From NCBI GenBank assembly GCA_016713335.1, contig JADJPH010000021.1, positions 1-64,000 of the forward strand: a stretch of 64,000 bases of DNA, written 5' to 3'. Positions 46,729 to 58,588 of the stretch are shown piece after piece. Made by a program: the position numbers and the translations under genes. The notes beneath the pieces were generated by a model, which saw nothing but the letters and a program-made list of their open reading frames with translations, ran no database searches and was not told the DNA's origin. Position 1 is the first letter of the stretch; every line of letters begins with the position of its first letter. This DNA comes from Candidatus Fredericiella danica. GTDB taxonomy: Bacteria > Chloroflexota > Anaerolineae > Caldilineales > Caldilineaceae.

Positions 46729-47540
46729 TTAGTTGGTAAAACTCTCCTGCCAGGTCCGCGTCGTGCCGTTCAGTAGCCGAACATAGTCGATCAGCGCTGA
46801 GGTGGTGTCAATGGCCGCATTGAACGTATTTGGATCGTCGGTAAGCAAGAGCTGAACGCGACAGATCCGGGACGTAGCGAAACTCGCAAAGGTTGTCCGG
46901 AACTGGCTATCATCGCTCGTCGTCGTCGTGAGGAATGCCAGGAAGGGCACGCAGACGCCATTCGAGATCCGGTACAGCCCGACGCGGAACCGCGCATTGT
47001 CGTTGACCGCAACTCTGAACTGCACGCGATTCGCCAAAACACCTAGCCCACCGATGGTCGACCGGTAGGAACACTGCTCATTCAGCCCGTCGTTGGTGAC
47101 GAACCACAGCAGACCAGCCTCGTTGTTAGCACCGCCGGGACCGGGCATGTCATCCCAAAGCCCCGATTGGTGCCGCTGTTCACCACATTGCTGCATGGTT
47201 CAGCAGCCCAGGCATGCGTAAAGAAGGCATCCACCTGCCCAGGTGGTGCATTTCCGCCTTGCAGTGCGGGCAGGAACAACTGGACAGCAGCCTTGGGCGC
47301 AAGCACCCCGTCCTCGGTTGCCGCCTGCGGCTCACCCTGGTCCGCCACACCCTCACTTTCAACTACGTCGTCCAACCCATCCGGCGCTGCATCCCCCGCC
47401 ATCCGTTTGCGCTTCGCTTCATCTTGGCCAGTGCTCGTGTTGCCGGTCGTATCCTGACCTTGCGCCCGTGCAGCGGCGCAAGCAGGAGTACCAGAACAAT
47501 ACCGATCGACAACAGCGCGCCAGGTTGCTTGTTTGTACAT
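46729..47540 (-). CDS. Exported protein of unknown function (two frameshifts)
   Basis: GGGGAGG before ATG 47540 gives a strong start. The first frame reads MYKQATWR; a neighbouring frame reads GALLSIGIVLVLLLAPLHG, a clear signal peptide core, so a shift lies in the first 25 codons. The middle (47460-47170) is acidic and linker-like (EDGVLAPKAAVQLFLPAL), then AFFTHAWAAEPCSNVV. A second shift near 47165 leads to a beta-rich C-terminal domain (LLWFVTNDGLNEQCSYR, FRVGLYRISNGVCVPF, LLNGTTRTWQESF) to 46729. I do not recognise the family. Confidence 0.5.
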
Positions 47541-48121
47541 TGGTTCCTCCCCTTATCTCAGCTTGCATCCTACTGTCATCAAACCTTTTGACATGCACCA
47601 CGGTTGAGAACTCTGGAGTTGGTCACCTCCTTTCTTTGCAGGACACACCCGGTTGCAGACTGGTGGGCATCGCCCCAGCGGTCACCGCCAGTTTTTTGAC
47701 AAAGCAATGCCCAGGTAAGGCGCCGGCAATGTCCGGCAACGCCTGCCAATCCCTGCAATGATGTCGATCAACGGTGCCTCATCAGCGCCGCTCGAACGGT
47801 TAAAGATCCTGTGATAGATCGGTGCGCTGATGAACGGCTGCACTACGAACGGTCGAAATCACAGAGTACACCGGGCGTCATGCGAACGAGCAAGAAATGC
47901 GGAGGACCGAAAGCAGGAGTAAATATGGAGGGGGGGACAGGCAGCGCATGAGGGAAGTATCCAGAACTTACTCCTTTTATCGGTCAATGTCAATATTGTG
48001 AATTTCGCGACACAAATCACCACTTTCCTTCACAACTTCTTCACGATTCATCGGTACCCTTACCACATCGATGAATGAGGCGACCAAACGCCTTGCAACA
48101 CAACAGCGAAGGAGAAGAGAA
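47541..48121. other. Intergenic region, 581 bases
   Basis: No credible gene is seen. It holds the upstream region of the exported protein (minus) and of the ferredoxin gene (plus). A 10-bp perfect inverted repeat, TCATCAGCGC (47779-47788) and GCGCTGATGA (47824-47833), encloses 35 bases. An AAGGAGAAG ribosome site for the next gene sits at 48109-48117. Plus-strand open frames here are shadows. Confidence 0.5.
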
Positions 48122-49037
48122 ATGACCGCAGCAACCACCGTTCGGCCCCGGGCTCGCCGGCGCAAGATCTCGCGGACCCAACTCACGCGCAGGCTAGTCC
48201 AGGCAGGGTTCCTCGTTTTTATCCTGCTGGCATCTTTGCGACATTTCTTTTTTGAGGAGGCCAGCACCGCGTCGATCGACGCGCTCTGCCCCTTTGGCGG
48301 TGTGGAAACGCTCTGGCAGTGGGCCACAACCGGCGAGTTCGTGCCCAAGACCCATCCCTCCAGCCTTGTCCTGATGGTGGGGCTGCTCCTGGCCACCATC
48401 GCCAGCGGCGCTACTTTCTGCGGCTGGATCTGCCCCTTCGGCACGCTTCAGGATGGGCTGACCTGGCTGCGCACACGCCTACACATCGGCGAGATCAATG
48501 TCCCCGGAGAAACTGGACCGCTGGATGCGCTATGGTCGCTATGTCACCCTGCTGCTGATCCTGTACATGACCGTCAGCACGGTCAAACTGTGGTTTGCCG
48601 ACTATGACCCATACCGCACGATCTTCGGGCTGGGCTGGATCTTCGAATTCAACGCAGTGGAGCAATGGCCCGCCTACACGATCGCACTCGCGATCCTGAT
48701 GGCCTCGTTCTTCATCCCAAGATTCTGGTGCAAGTACACCTGCCCGCTCGGCGGCGCCTTGAGCCTGATCAGCCACATCAGCTTCCTCCGCATCCGCCGG
48801 ACCGAATCCACGTGCAAGAGCTGTGCGCTCTGCTCACGCCCCTGCCCGATGGGCATCGCCGTCGAAAAGGCCGATCCCCTCGTGAATACAAACTGCATCG
48901 GCTGCCTCGAATGTGTGGACGTCTGCCCCCGCCACGGCTCGCTGGAAGTGGCCTTCATGCCAAAACACTGGATCAGCACACTGCGCGGCACGGCCAATCA
49001 GCCGGTGGCCGCATCGATCGAACAAGGAGAAAACTGA
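48122..49037 (+). CDS. NapH/YccM-type membrane polyferredoxin (one frameshift)
   Basis: About 300 residues. Four membrane spans alternate with conserved cytoplasmic CX3CP motifs: FCGWICPFGTLQDGL and FWCKYTCPLGGALS. Two C-terminal 4Fe-4S ferredoxin motifs follow (CKSCALCSRPCP and CIGCLECVDVCP). The frame from 48122 runs to about 48505 and continues one frame over (EKLDRWMRYGRYVTLLLILY) to 49037; one base near 48500 restores it. It passes electrons across or along the membrane from quinol to a periplasmic or cytoplasmic partner. Its stop overlaps the start of the next gene. Confidence 0.87.
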
Positions 49038-49828
49038 TGAGTGTCAACAAATGGCTGATGCCCGTACTCGCGCTGATTTTACTGCTGGGAACCGTGGGCG
49101 TCGCCCAGGCCACAGGTTGGTGGGTGGTGAGCGGCCGCGAAATGGTAGATGTCGAACAGTTGACCGGGGGCGTGGACGTGAAAGGGTGGATGACGCTGGC
49201 GCAGGTGGCCAGTGGTACGTGTATCGAGGTCGCCACACTCTATGAAAAGCTTGGCTTGCCCGCCGATATTCCACCGGAAACCGCACTCAAAGATATGGAA
49301 GGAATCATTGAGGGCTTTGAGGTGACCAACGTACGCACCGTGGTGGATGAGGCGTTGGGGTTGGCACCAGCCACCGATGCTGAGGCAGCACATGAAGAGG
49401 GAGAGGCCGAGGCGGCCCCTATAACTAAACAACCAGCCCCAGCCACCGTGGCAAGTCCTACACCAGTGCCCACGGAGGCAGAGCCAACGCCAGCACCTAC
49501 CCCGGCCACCACGGTTGAACACACACCGGCTGGGGAGGGCAGTGGCACCGGCAGCGGAACGGGTACCGTTGACGGGGAAACGCCACCTGCGGTGACCAGC
49601 GCCCTGGATATCAAAGGCCGCCACACGTTGCAGGAAATCGCCGATGCCACCGAGGTGGAACTGAGCGACCTGCTGGCTGCGCTCAACCTCCCGCCGGATA
49701 CAAGCCCCACCACGGCAGTGCGTGACCTGGTTGAGTCCGGCAAGATTACCGAGATCGATGAAGTACGCGGCGGTTGCTTCACTACAACAATAAAACGCAT
49801 CTGTTATCACCAATTCAGTAGCCGGTAG
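49037..49828 (+). CDS. Exported protein with a duplicated LGLP-type helical domain
   Basis: A 263-residue protein with signal peptide (MPVLALILLLGTVGVAQA). Two copies of a roughly 55-residue module are separated by an Ala/Pro/Thr-rich linker. Module 1 (about 45-108) reads VDVKGWMTLAQVASGTCIEV and YEKLGLPADIPPETALKDM. Module 2 (about 190-245) reads LDIKGRHTLQEIADATEVEL and LAALNLPPDTSPTTAVRDL. No metal or redox motif is seen except a Cys in module 1. TGATG coupling to the polyferredoxin gene implies a shared complex. The last 15 codons may be out of register. Confidence 0.65.
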   Translation: MSVNKWLMPVLALILLLGTVGVAQATGWWVVSGREMVDVEQLTGGVDVKGWMTLAQVASGTCIEVATLYEKLGLPADIPPETALKDMEGIIEGFEVTNVRTVVDEALGLAPATDAEAAHEEGEAEAAPITKQPAPATVASPTPVPTEAEPTPAPTPATTVEHTPAGEGSGTGSGTGTVDGETPPAVTSALDIKGRHTLQEIADATEVELSDLLAALNLPPDTSPTTAVRDLVESGKITEIDEVRGGCFTTTIKRICYHQFSSR

Positions 49829-49975
49829 AATTGCCCATACTTCATTGTGCAATTCCACCGGCTCATCCTCTGCCCCATTCTCCATAGGTTTTCCATAGAT
49901 CCATCTCCCGCCATCCAGGCGTATGATCAGAGCGAATCCAATGCAGACCAAATTTCAACGCAAAGGGTGATCGCT

Positions 49976-50374
49976 ATGTGCAGAGTGACGATTGATCTCG
50001 TCAGCCCGGGTGGGGTGCCGGTTACACTGGAAGTCGAGAAGGATGACGACCAGCGCACGATCGTCGATATCCTGGATCGCGCCGAGAAGATCGGTCTCTA
50101 TTGCAGCGGCAAAGGGTGGTCCTTTGCACACCTCGCCGCGGTGGAGCCGACGCCAAACGCATTGGCGCAAGGACCCACCTTCGCCGGCTATCCGAACAGG
50201 ATCACGGTGGACGATCGCGGGTTTCCGACCTGGATCATCCACCAGGGCAAGCAGGCGCTGCGGCATGAGAAGCAGGGGGATGTCTGGTATAGTATGAAAA
50301 CAGCGGACGGCGGCTACGCCCAGGTGCTGCGCCTGCCAAAGGGCGAAAAGGTGCCCGCGGTGAAGGGACTCTAG
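49976..50374 (+). CDS. Hypothetical protein
   Basis: A 132-residue soluble protein, not recognised. It is predicted to be alpha/beta from the pattern: VTIDLVSPGGVPVTLEVEKD, QRTIVDILDRAEKIGLYCSG, RITVDDRGFPTWIIHQGKQA. AAAGGGTGA precedes ATG 49976. It ends 4 bases before the GH38 gene and may be co-transcribed with it. Confidence 0.5.
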   Translation: MCRVTIDLVSPGGVPVTLEVEKDDDQRTIVDILDRAEKIGLYCSGKGWSFAHLAAVEPTPNALAQGPTFAGYPNRITVDDRGFPTWIIHQGKQALRHEKQGDVWYSMKTADGGYAQVLRLPKGEKVPAVKGL

Positions 50375-50378
50375 AACC

Positions 50379-53019
50379 ATGCCCAAAATCAACACCATTT
50401 ATCTGATCAGCCACACACACACCGACATCGGCTACACCGATCACCAGGACACCGTCTTTCGTCAACACCTGGAATTCATCGACCAGGCGATCGAACTCGG
50501 CGAAGCCACCGCCCATTACCCAGAACACGAGCGGTATAAGTGGACCTGCGAGGTCACCTCCTTTGTGGAGCGCTATTTCGCTTCACGTCCTTCGCATCAA
50601 GTGGATCGCTTCCTTGCCCTCCATCGCCGCGGGCAGATGGCGGTGGCCGCAATGCAATATCATTGGACGCCGATGCTCTCCACCGCCGGCATGTTACGCT
50701 CGCTCCTGCCCGTCCTGCGCCTCCGCCGCGACTTCGGGCTGAATATCACCACGGCCATGCAGTGCGACGTCAACGGTGCCAGTTGGCGCTGGGCAGACCT
50801 GCTGCCGGCCATCGGTGTGGACAGCTTCACGATGTCGATCAACATGCACCGTGGCCGCCGACCGGAGCCTGATCTCACCGCATTCTGGGTGGCGCGGTCC
50901 CGGTGGCGGCAAGGTGCTGGCGTACAACGGCCCCATTACCTCTATGGCATCTTCCGCTATGGACTCGGGGACGAGGCGACCACACTTAAGCTGCTACCCG
51001 GTGCACTCGCCACGCTTGAAGCTCGCACGGATTATCCGTACGATTTTCTTTATGCGCAGGTGACGCATCCGGCGCGCGTGGACAATGGCCCGCCACTGCC
51101 CAACCTGGCGGAATTCGTCCGCAATTGGAATGCTGCCGGACACACGCCTGCGATGCAATTTGTCACCGTCGACGCGTTCACGCGCCTGCTCCACAGTCGC
51201 TACGGTGCCCAGGCGCCCACCTGGCAGGGTGACTGGGCAGACTGGTGGGCGGACGGCGTGGGTTCTTCCGCCTATGAAACCAGCCTCAACCGCGCAACCG
51301 AAGAATTACTCCCACTACTCGACCTGCTTGCCACGCAGACCGGCGCACTGGATCCGCATCTGCTCGAAGAGGCGTACCATCTCGTTTCCCTGTACGACGA
51401 GCACACGTGGGGCGGATTTGCCAGCATTCGCCGCCCCCATTCGCCCTTCACCCGGGCGAACTTCAACCGCAAAGCGGGCTTTGCGTATGGCGGCTACGGC
51501 GTCACCCATGAACTATTGGCGGCGGGCGGGCGTCAATTGGCGCGTGATCTGGTCAAAGTCCCACCCGAGGGCGACGCCTGGCGGCGATGGGGCCAGTATT
51601 TCTCCGCAGAACCATCCGCCGACCCCGGCGCACAGCGCTTTCTGGTCGTCAACCCTTCCGGTTGGACGCGCCATATCCGTTGGCACCTGCCGCCGGATAT
51701 GGGTGGAGCCACTCCCTATGCCATCTTGGAGATGTTTCTAGTCGGGAATTACCGCGAGCGACCACCCCTCGAAAGCCCTACGCCCGCCGGCGCGGTGATC
51801 GATGTCGAGTTGCCGCCATTCGGCTACGCAGTCGTGCCCTACCGGCAGTTGGGCATCTCCCCGGCGGCGCACGCGGGCGAGGGCATCATTGAGAACCAAT
51901 GGTACAAGGTGACGCTCGACGCCGCGACCGGCGCGATCCGCAGCTGGTGGGACAAGACCCTTGGCTGCGAACTGGTCGACCAGGGTGGCCCGTGGCGCTT
52001 TGGTCAATATGTTTATGAATGGATCGATCACCCCGACGACCGCCGCGCCCTCTTCGCACTCAATTTCGATCGCGCCGACTTTGGTGTGCGCTTTACCGAC
52101 ACCCCCTTCCGGCGCGCCGGCCCATCGATTGTGGAACTGCTACCGGCGCAGGTTGTGCCCGGCGGCGTTACGGTCGAGGTGCGATTGGCAGCGCCGGGCG
52201 CCAGGTCCGTGCGCGTGCGCTACTCCCTGCCCGACGACGAACCGTCTCTGCACATCGACATGGTGGTCGATAAGGAACAAGTCACGCGCGCCGAGGCGAT
52301 CTACGTGGTCTTCCCCTTTGCCATGGAAAACCCAACCTTCCATCTGGATCTGAATGGCGTAGCGATGGAACCAGATTCAGAGCAGTTGCCCGGTTCGTGC
52401 CGTGACTGGTACGGCATTCAGCGCTGGGCCGAGGTGGGCGATGCCACTGCCTCCGTGACTCTGGCCCCACTGGATGCGCCGTTGATCCAGGTTGGCGGCA
52501 TCACTACCGGCCGTTGGGCGCATGTGCTGGACACCCACGCCGCCATGCTGGTGTCGTGGGCGCTGCACAACTATTGGGACACCAACTTCCAGGCCAGCCA
52601 GGGTGGCGAGATCTTATTTCGCTACCGGCTGACTTCCTCGGGTCACTATGACGCTGCGGCATCGTCGCGCTTTGCCATGAACGCAACCACGCCGCCCCTG
52701 ATCGTCCGCGTGCCCGGCGCCAAACCTGATCAGACCGGCCAATGGCTGAAGGTAGACCCGGAAGGGATTGCGGAAATTCAGCTGAAGCGCGCCGCTGACG
52801 GCAATGGCATCATCGTCCATGCCTATAATTTGGCTGCAGAACCGCGCACACTCCTGCTCACGCCAGCAGTTGCGCCCCATGCGGCATACGCTTGCTCGCC
52901 GCTGGAAGAGAACGGTGCTGCGCTCACCATGGATCACGGCCGGGTCGCGTGCCCTCCCCCACGCGGGTTGCTTGCGCACGATTTGCTTAAGATTTGCGGA
53001 AGAACACACCCTCGGCTGA
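50379..53019 (+). CDS. Glycoside hydrolase family 38 (alpha-mannosidase-like)
   Basis: About 880 residues. The GH38 N-terminal domain opens with LISHTHTDIGYTD (zinc-binding His/Asp). NITTAMQCDVNGASWRWADL is the region of the catalytic Asp, and YDEHTWGGFASIR follows near residue 345. The C-terminal beta-domains begin near GIIENQWYKVTLDAATGAIR. Two opposite one-base shifts (after ttctggg at 50888; ccccatt near 50930) scramble what should read FWWRGPGGGKVLAYNGPHYL. The frame then runs past the natural end; a shift at the C-run near 52960 restores LRTICLRFAEE and a stop at 53019. It removes mannosyl-type residues; specificity unknown. Confidence 0.85.
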
Positions 53020-53102
53020 TGTTTCATGTTTCGGCGGCGTCTATTCGTGTTACTATAGGCACAAAAGGTCGCACAGCCCCGCCAACCGAGAGATGTTGCC
53101 GT

Positions 53103-55870
53103 ATGTCGTTGCCACCCAAAGCAGAGAGGACGGCGTTGCGCCAAAGTCGTCGCGAGCCACCGCATGAGCCCGCTGCCCCGGCTCACCCCCATGATCAGCA
53201 GACATGGTATCGCGCCCTCTTCAACCAAAATCCCAGTGCCATCATCCTGTCGGCTCCGGATTCAGGGGCGGTGATCGCCGCCAACCCGGAGGCATGCCGC
53301 GTGCTTGGCTACACCGAGGCCAACCTCCACACGCTCACATTGGCAGCGATATTCGACGCCACCGACCCGCGTTGGGCGGTCGCCGTGGACACTTGCACCC
53401 GCACAGGCGCTTTTCGAGGTGAGTTAACCGCCCGTCGCAGCGACGGGACCTGCATGCCGGTGGAAGTGACAACCAGCATCTGCATCGGCGACGAGGGGCG
53501 ACCGGCGGTGGCGCACATCTTTCAGGATATCAGCGAACGCCTTCGCCGCGAGGCTGCGAGCCGCGAGGCCGAGACGAAATTTGCGATGCTCTTTCATTCA
53601 TCGCCGGTTCCATTGCATCTGGCGCGGCTCGAAGACGGTTTCATTATCGATGTGAACGAAGCGGCCGCGGCGATGTTTGGCTTTGACCGCGCCGAAATGC
53701 TTGGACGAACTGGCATCGAACTTGGCATTGTGACACCTGCAATACGGGCGGCAGTGCTTGCCAGTGCGCAGGACAACCAGGTGCGCGACCACGAGATTAC
53801 GTTGACCTGCAAGTCAGGTGAAGTCAGAAACTGCCTGCTGTCGGCTGACATTCTGGACCTGGCGCAGGAACACTGCTTGCTCATCAGTATCATTGATGTC
53901 ACGGCACGCAAACAGGCGGAGCGCGAGCGCGCGTTTATGGCCGCCATTGTTGAATGTGCGCAGGATGCAATCATCGGCCGTGATTTGGACGGCTTTATTG
54001 TCAGTTGGAATGCGGCTGCCGCAGCGATGTTCGGCTGGAGCATCGAAGACGCCATCGGGATGCACATCACGCAAGGCTTCCCTGCCAGTCGTTTGCAGGA
54101 GTTCACCACCAATAGCGATGACCTGCAGCGGCACGGCTTCCGCCGCAGGTCAGAGACGCAGCGCCAGACAAAGGATGGTCGCATCATTGACGTGGCGGTT
54201 TCTTCATCGGTGGTGCACGACGAAAAGGGCGAGGTGCTGGGTATCGCGTCGATTGCACGTGACATCACCGAGCAGAAACGCTTTGAAGCGCAGGTGCGTG
54301 AAAGCGAAGAGAAATATCGATTTCTCACAGAGACGATGAAGGATGTCGTTTGCACAATCGATCTCGACACGCCCACATTACCTATCAGTCCATCCATTAC
54401 CCCCTTTGCTCGGCTTCACCCAGGCGGAGTGTGAAGGGACGGTCGTCACCACATTCTTGACGCCCGAAAGCGCACTCCGCGTCAGCGCTGAACTGGCTAC
54501 AGTAGCCAGAAAGTATGCCGAAGATGGACACCCCTTGACTCGCACGTACTACACCGAGGAATTCCTTGCCCTGCACAAAAGCGGTCCGCCCGTAACAATC
54601 GAGGTGACAGCATTCATCTGGCAAAACGAGAAAAATCGATGTCTCGAGGTGTACGGCCTGCTCCGCGATATCAGCGACCGCAAACGCGCGGAAGCCACGA
54701 TTCGTGCCGGCGAAGCGCGTTTGCGCCTTGCGGCGCGTGCAGCGGGTCTTGGCATCTGGCTCTGGGACTTTGCCGATGGTAGTCTGGACTGGGATGAACG
54801 GATGTGTGAAATCTACGCCGTCCCGATGGATGAGCGCTCACCCGATCATTACTTCAATCTCTGGCACGCTCACCTGCATCCTGACGATCGCGTGCAGGCT
54901 GAGACGACCCTGGCCGAAGCCCTGCGCACCGGGACTGAATGGGACCATACGTTTCGCATTGTGTTGCCCGATGGCCGCGTCCGTCACCTTCATACCGTGT
55001 CGGTGACAGAGTACAGTGCCCAGGGCGTCCCGTCTCCGCATGGTCGGCATCAACCAGGATAACACCCAACAACGGCGCTACGAACAGGTTCTGGCCGATG
55101 CGAACGCTGAGCTCGAACAGCGCGTGGCGGCGCGTACGGAAGAACTTGCGACCGCGCTGGCGGAACTAAAGGAGGCCGCCCGCCTGAAGGATGAATTCAT
55201 GGCCACGGTGAGCCACGAACTACGCACACCGCTGATGGGCATTCTCAGCATGGCCGATGTGCTCGACGAGCAGTTGCGGCCGACGTTGAACCAACGCCAG
55301 TTGCGTTACATCCATAACGTGAGGAGCAGCGGACAGCGCCTCCTGCAGATCGTCAACAGCATTCTGAATTACACCGCGCTGGCGAGTGGAAGAGCGGTGA
55401 TCACGCCGGAATGCTGCCATTTGGGTGAATTGGGCGCAATTGTTGTACAGGCGATCCGTACACGCGTCGAAGCCAAAAACTTAACCCTGACGCTCAGCGT
55501 CAAGCCGGCGGATCTCACGGTCACCACTGACAGTGCTGGGTTGAAGCAGATCCTGCAACACCTGCTTGACAACGCCGTCAAGTTTACACCTGGTGGCGGT
55601 CAAATCGGTCTAGAAATCGAACGTGTCCCTGCCGCTCAATGCGTCCAACTCGTCGTCTGGGACACCGGCATCGGCATTTCCCCCAAGCAGCAGGAGAACA
55701 TCTTCCAACCTTTTGTCCAGGCAGATGCCAGCCTGGCGCGCCAGTATGAAGGCCTGGGGCTGGGTCTCGCGTATGTGCAACGCATGGTCGACCTGCTGGA
55801 TGGTACAATTGCAGTGGAAAGTACGCCGGGCGCTGGCAGCCGCTTCACGGTCTCCCTGCCCGCCGGCTAA
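53103..55870 (+). pseudogene. Multi-PAS sensor histidine kinase (copy 3, two frameshifts)
   Basis: About 920 residues, soluble, related to the two tandem kinases at 18-24 kb. The first PAS (AIILSAPDSGAVIAANPEAC, LGYTEANLHTL) matches the first PAS of copy 1. Three further PAS/PAC units follow (FMAAIVECAQDAIIGRDLDG, SWNAAAAAMFGWSIEDAIG), then GLGIWLWDFADGSLDWDERM. Frames shift near 54390 and 55030. The kinase core is intact in the last frame: TVSHELRTPLMGILSM, HLLDNAVKFTPGGGQIG, VWDTGIGISPKQQ and GLGLGLAYVQRMVDLLDG. The open frame is joined to GH38 upstream, which I treat as accidental. Confidence 0.82.
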
Positions 55871-55914
55871 TGGGGCAGCATGCGTCTGTGCAAATTGCAA
55901 TGAATGGGACGAAT

Positions 55915-57385
55915 ATGCAACGAATTCCTCAACACCTGCTTGCGCTCTTCCTCACGCTCGCCGGAACACTGTTTTACGTGGCGGCGTATGTCCCCGCATC
56001 TGCTGCCCCGGTGGTGCAGACTGGAGTCCCTGCGTCGGCCGGTGGGGATCCTGTGGTACTGGCCGCAGGCGATATTGCACAGTGCAATGTTGAACGAGAT
56101 TCGCTCACGGCGTATCTGCTTGAAACCCACGAAGGCACCGTGCTCACCCTTGGCGACAGCACTAATCTTGTCGGGTCATCGGCGGAGTTCCGTGATTGTT
56201 TTGCTCCGACCTGGGGCCAGCAGATCGATCGGATCTACCCAGTCCCGGGCAATCATGACTACGGAACCCAAGGGGCGCAGGGTTACTACTCCTACTTTGG
56301 GGACAAAGCAACGCCGCTGGAACCTGGGTGCACGCGCGACTGCAAGGGCTATTACTCGTTCGACCTTGGCGCCTGGCATATTGTGGCGCTCAACAGTGAG
56401 GTGGCCAGTCATGCCGGTACTGAACAGGAACAATGGTTGCGTGCAGATCTGTCAGCCCACCAGTGAAGTCCGCAACAATGAAACCTGGGGCGTGCTCAAG
56501 TTGACGTTGCACTCGGACAGCTACGACTGGGAATTTCTCCCGATCGACGGGCAGACTTTCACCGACAAAGGCAGTGCGCCCTGCGTGACACCGAAGAATC
56601 AGCCCTTCTATTCCACACCGGAACCGGTCTTGGCGCCAGGCACAACGCTCATATCCACCGCAGCAGTGGTGGCAGAAGTTGCGGCCGGCGGTGAGTCGTA
56701 TACGATTCAAGCCGGTGACACGCTTGGCACCATTGGCGCCCGCTATGGGCTCGAGTGGTCGGTGCTCGCGGCTGCAAATGGGCTGGACGCCTACAGTATT
56801 CTAGAGATCGGGCAGGTGATCCGCGTGCCGGGCGCAAATCAGACGGTTGCGCCGCTCGTTACTTCAGAGTTTGAGACAACGCTCGCCGGTCGTGCACCGG
56901 TGACCAATTCAGCGCCGGTTGTGGTGGCCACACTGGTAGCGACTGCGCCACTCAGCAGCCAAAGTATCGGCAGCAAATACACAGTGCAGGCCGGCGACAC
57001 GCTGTTTGGCCTGGTACTGAGATTTGGCGTTGCCCAGCAGGTTCTGATGGATGCCAACAGCCTTACCGATGGTGACTTCCTCCAGATCGGCCAGCAGTTG
57101 GTCATTCCTGGAACGACGGCGAGTAGTTTGGCCGGGCAGTCTCCCACCCCTGCGCTGACGGCTGTCGTGACCAAGACCGTACCAACGGTGAGTTCGGCTG
57201 CGCCGGCGGCGACACCGAATTCAGCCGCAAGCACCCCAGTAGCGAAATACCACACGGTGGCGAGTGGCGACACCATCATCAGCATCGCGCTGACCTACAA
57301 CAAAGACTGGCAAGCGCTGCTCGAATTGAATGGGCTGAAGCCGGATACAATTCTGCAGATTGGCCAGCGCGTACGAATCGATTAG
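55915..57385 (+). pseudogene. Metallophosphoesterase with three LysM domains, internally deleted
   Basis: Signal peptide (LLALFLTLAGTLFYVAAYV), then a purple-acid-phosphatase-like domain: VLAAGDIAQC, VLTLGDS and VPGNHDYGTQGAQGYYSYFG. The domain breaks after WLRADLSAHQ at 56466 and resumes one frame over at EVRNNETWGVLKLTLH. Family members have about 90 residues between these points, including the GHDH metal ligands, so the catalytic centre is incomplete. Three LysM repeats follow (YTIQAGDTLGTIGARYGLEW, YTVQAGDTLFGLVLRFGV, YHTVASGDTIISIALTYNK), each of about 45 residues, joined by Thr/Ala/Val-rich linkers. It would be a cell-wall-anchored phosphatase if intact. Confidence 0.8.
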
Positions 57386-57414
57386 CGGCGCCACGACCTG
57401 CCAGCGGTGGCCGC

Positions 57415-57458
57415 ACCGACAGGACCGGGGTAAGCGGTATGAACCCGTTCCTGTCGGT
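57415..57458. terminator. Hairpin between convergent genes
   Basis: ACCGACAGGA (57415-57424) pairs perfectly with TCCTGTCGGT (57449-57458), with further pairing inside (CCGGG/CCCG). It lies between the LysM protein stop and the end of the isomerase gene, a good position for a bidirectional barrier, though there is no long T-run. Confidence 0.5.
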
Positions 57459-57466
57459 AACGAATG

Positions 57467-58500
57467 TTAGCTATCGATTCCCATCAGCAACTTCAATACG
57501 TACATCTCCAACCCTTCATAGTCGCGGTTCTCGACGCATTTCCGCTGATAAGCGTAATTGAACTTCGTAACCTTTGCCTCGAGTGCCTTGACGATGGCCA
57601 GGCTGTTTTCGAGGTGCTTGTAACCATCGGCATCGCCAGTGGTGCGCATGGCTTTCACATCCAGCCCCACATATTCACCATTTGCACCATAGTTGTTCTC
57701 CACGAGTACCTTGACCTGATTAAACGCCTGCCGGAGATTCTCAACGCCAAAGCTCTTGTCCTGGTCAAAGCGGATGCTGTTCTGGTCGTTCAAGTGGACG
57801 GTCCACAGCTTTCCCCCCGCCAGAGCAAATCCCATTTCGTGCGACGGATCGAGCCCCGCCAGGACGGCATGTGCGCTCTCGACATTCCCTCCTACCCGCG
57901 ACGGATCGATGGTTGCCGAGCCAATCGCCAAGGCGTGGCCAATCGTACCGCAGATGCTCCGGTCGATCGGTTCGTTGGGCTTTGGCTCGATCACGATGCG
58001 AACCTTCGGGTCGTACGTCAGCATTTGGTTGATGGCGTCGATGAGTTGGTTTGTCGCTTCTACCGGACTCTTGCTCTCGGCGCACAGCGTGCCTTCACGT
58101 GCCAGCCAAAGGACGATCATGTCCGTGCCGAGTTCATGCGCGATGTCGATGGAACGGAACGAGCGCCATAGCGTAGGCGCGATCCCGTGCGGAGTTGGAC
58201 ATATACGCGCCGTCGACCGTATGCGGATCCATCCACAGCCGGGGCGCCACAAATTCCGCCTTCAGCCCGTATTCGTCGAGCAGTGCTTTGGTCTTGCGCG
58301 CTTCGGCTTTGATCTGCTCGTCGGTCAGGTCATTCATATTGGGTACGGCGTCGTCGTCGTGAAACTGAATCGCGCTGAAACCCAATTCTGCGAAACGCTT
58401 GACTTTCGCTGCGAATGGAATTTCATTGCGTGGCCGGGCCATAGGAATCAGCGCCTGCGTGCACATTCCACGGCCCTACGGAGAACTTGAACCTGGACAT
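57467..58500 (-). CDS. Xylose-isomerase-like TIM-barrel sugar isomerase (two frameshifts)
   Basis: About 340 residues of the AP-endonuclease/xylose isomerase superfamily. ATG 58500 behind GAGGGGG reads RFKFSVGPWNVHAGADSYGP. After a shift near 58440 come FAELGFSAIQFHDDDAVPN and FVAPRLWMDPHTVDGAYMSN. After a second near 58155 come IVIEPKPNEP, GGNVESAHAVLAGLDPSHEM and WTVHLNDQNSIRFDQDKSFG, which carry the metal-binding Glu, His and Asp residues. The gene is divergent from an aldo/keto reductase and close to an FGGY sugar kinase, so it probably isomerises an aldose before phosphorylation. Confidence 0.83.
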
Positions 58501-58588
58501 TTTTCCCCCTCTTTTTATGATTTGTATGGATTGGTGTGGAGTATTATATAGAAAACTAGACCCTAATGCATGCGAAAGGAAGCAAACG

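Noticed and set aside
50379..54434. A 1351-codon open frame joining GH38 mannosidase to a PAS sensor, a tempting new sensor-enzyme fusion
   Set aside because: A normal GH38 C-terminus (LRTICLRFAEE and stop at 53019) exists one frame over after a C-run, and the kinase has its own ATG at 53103. The join is best explained by an indel.
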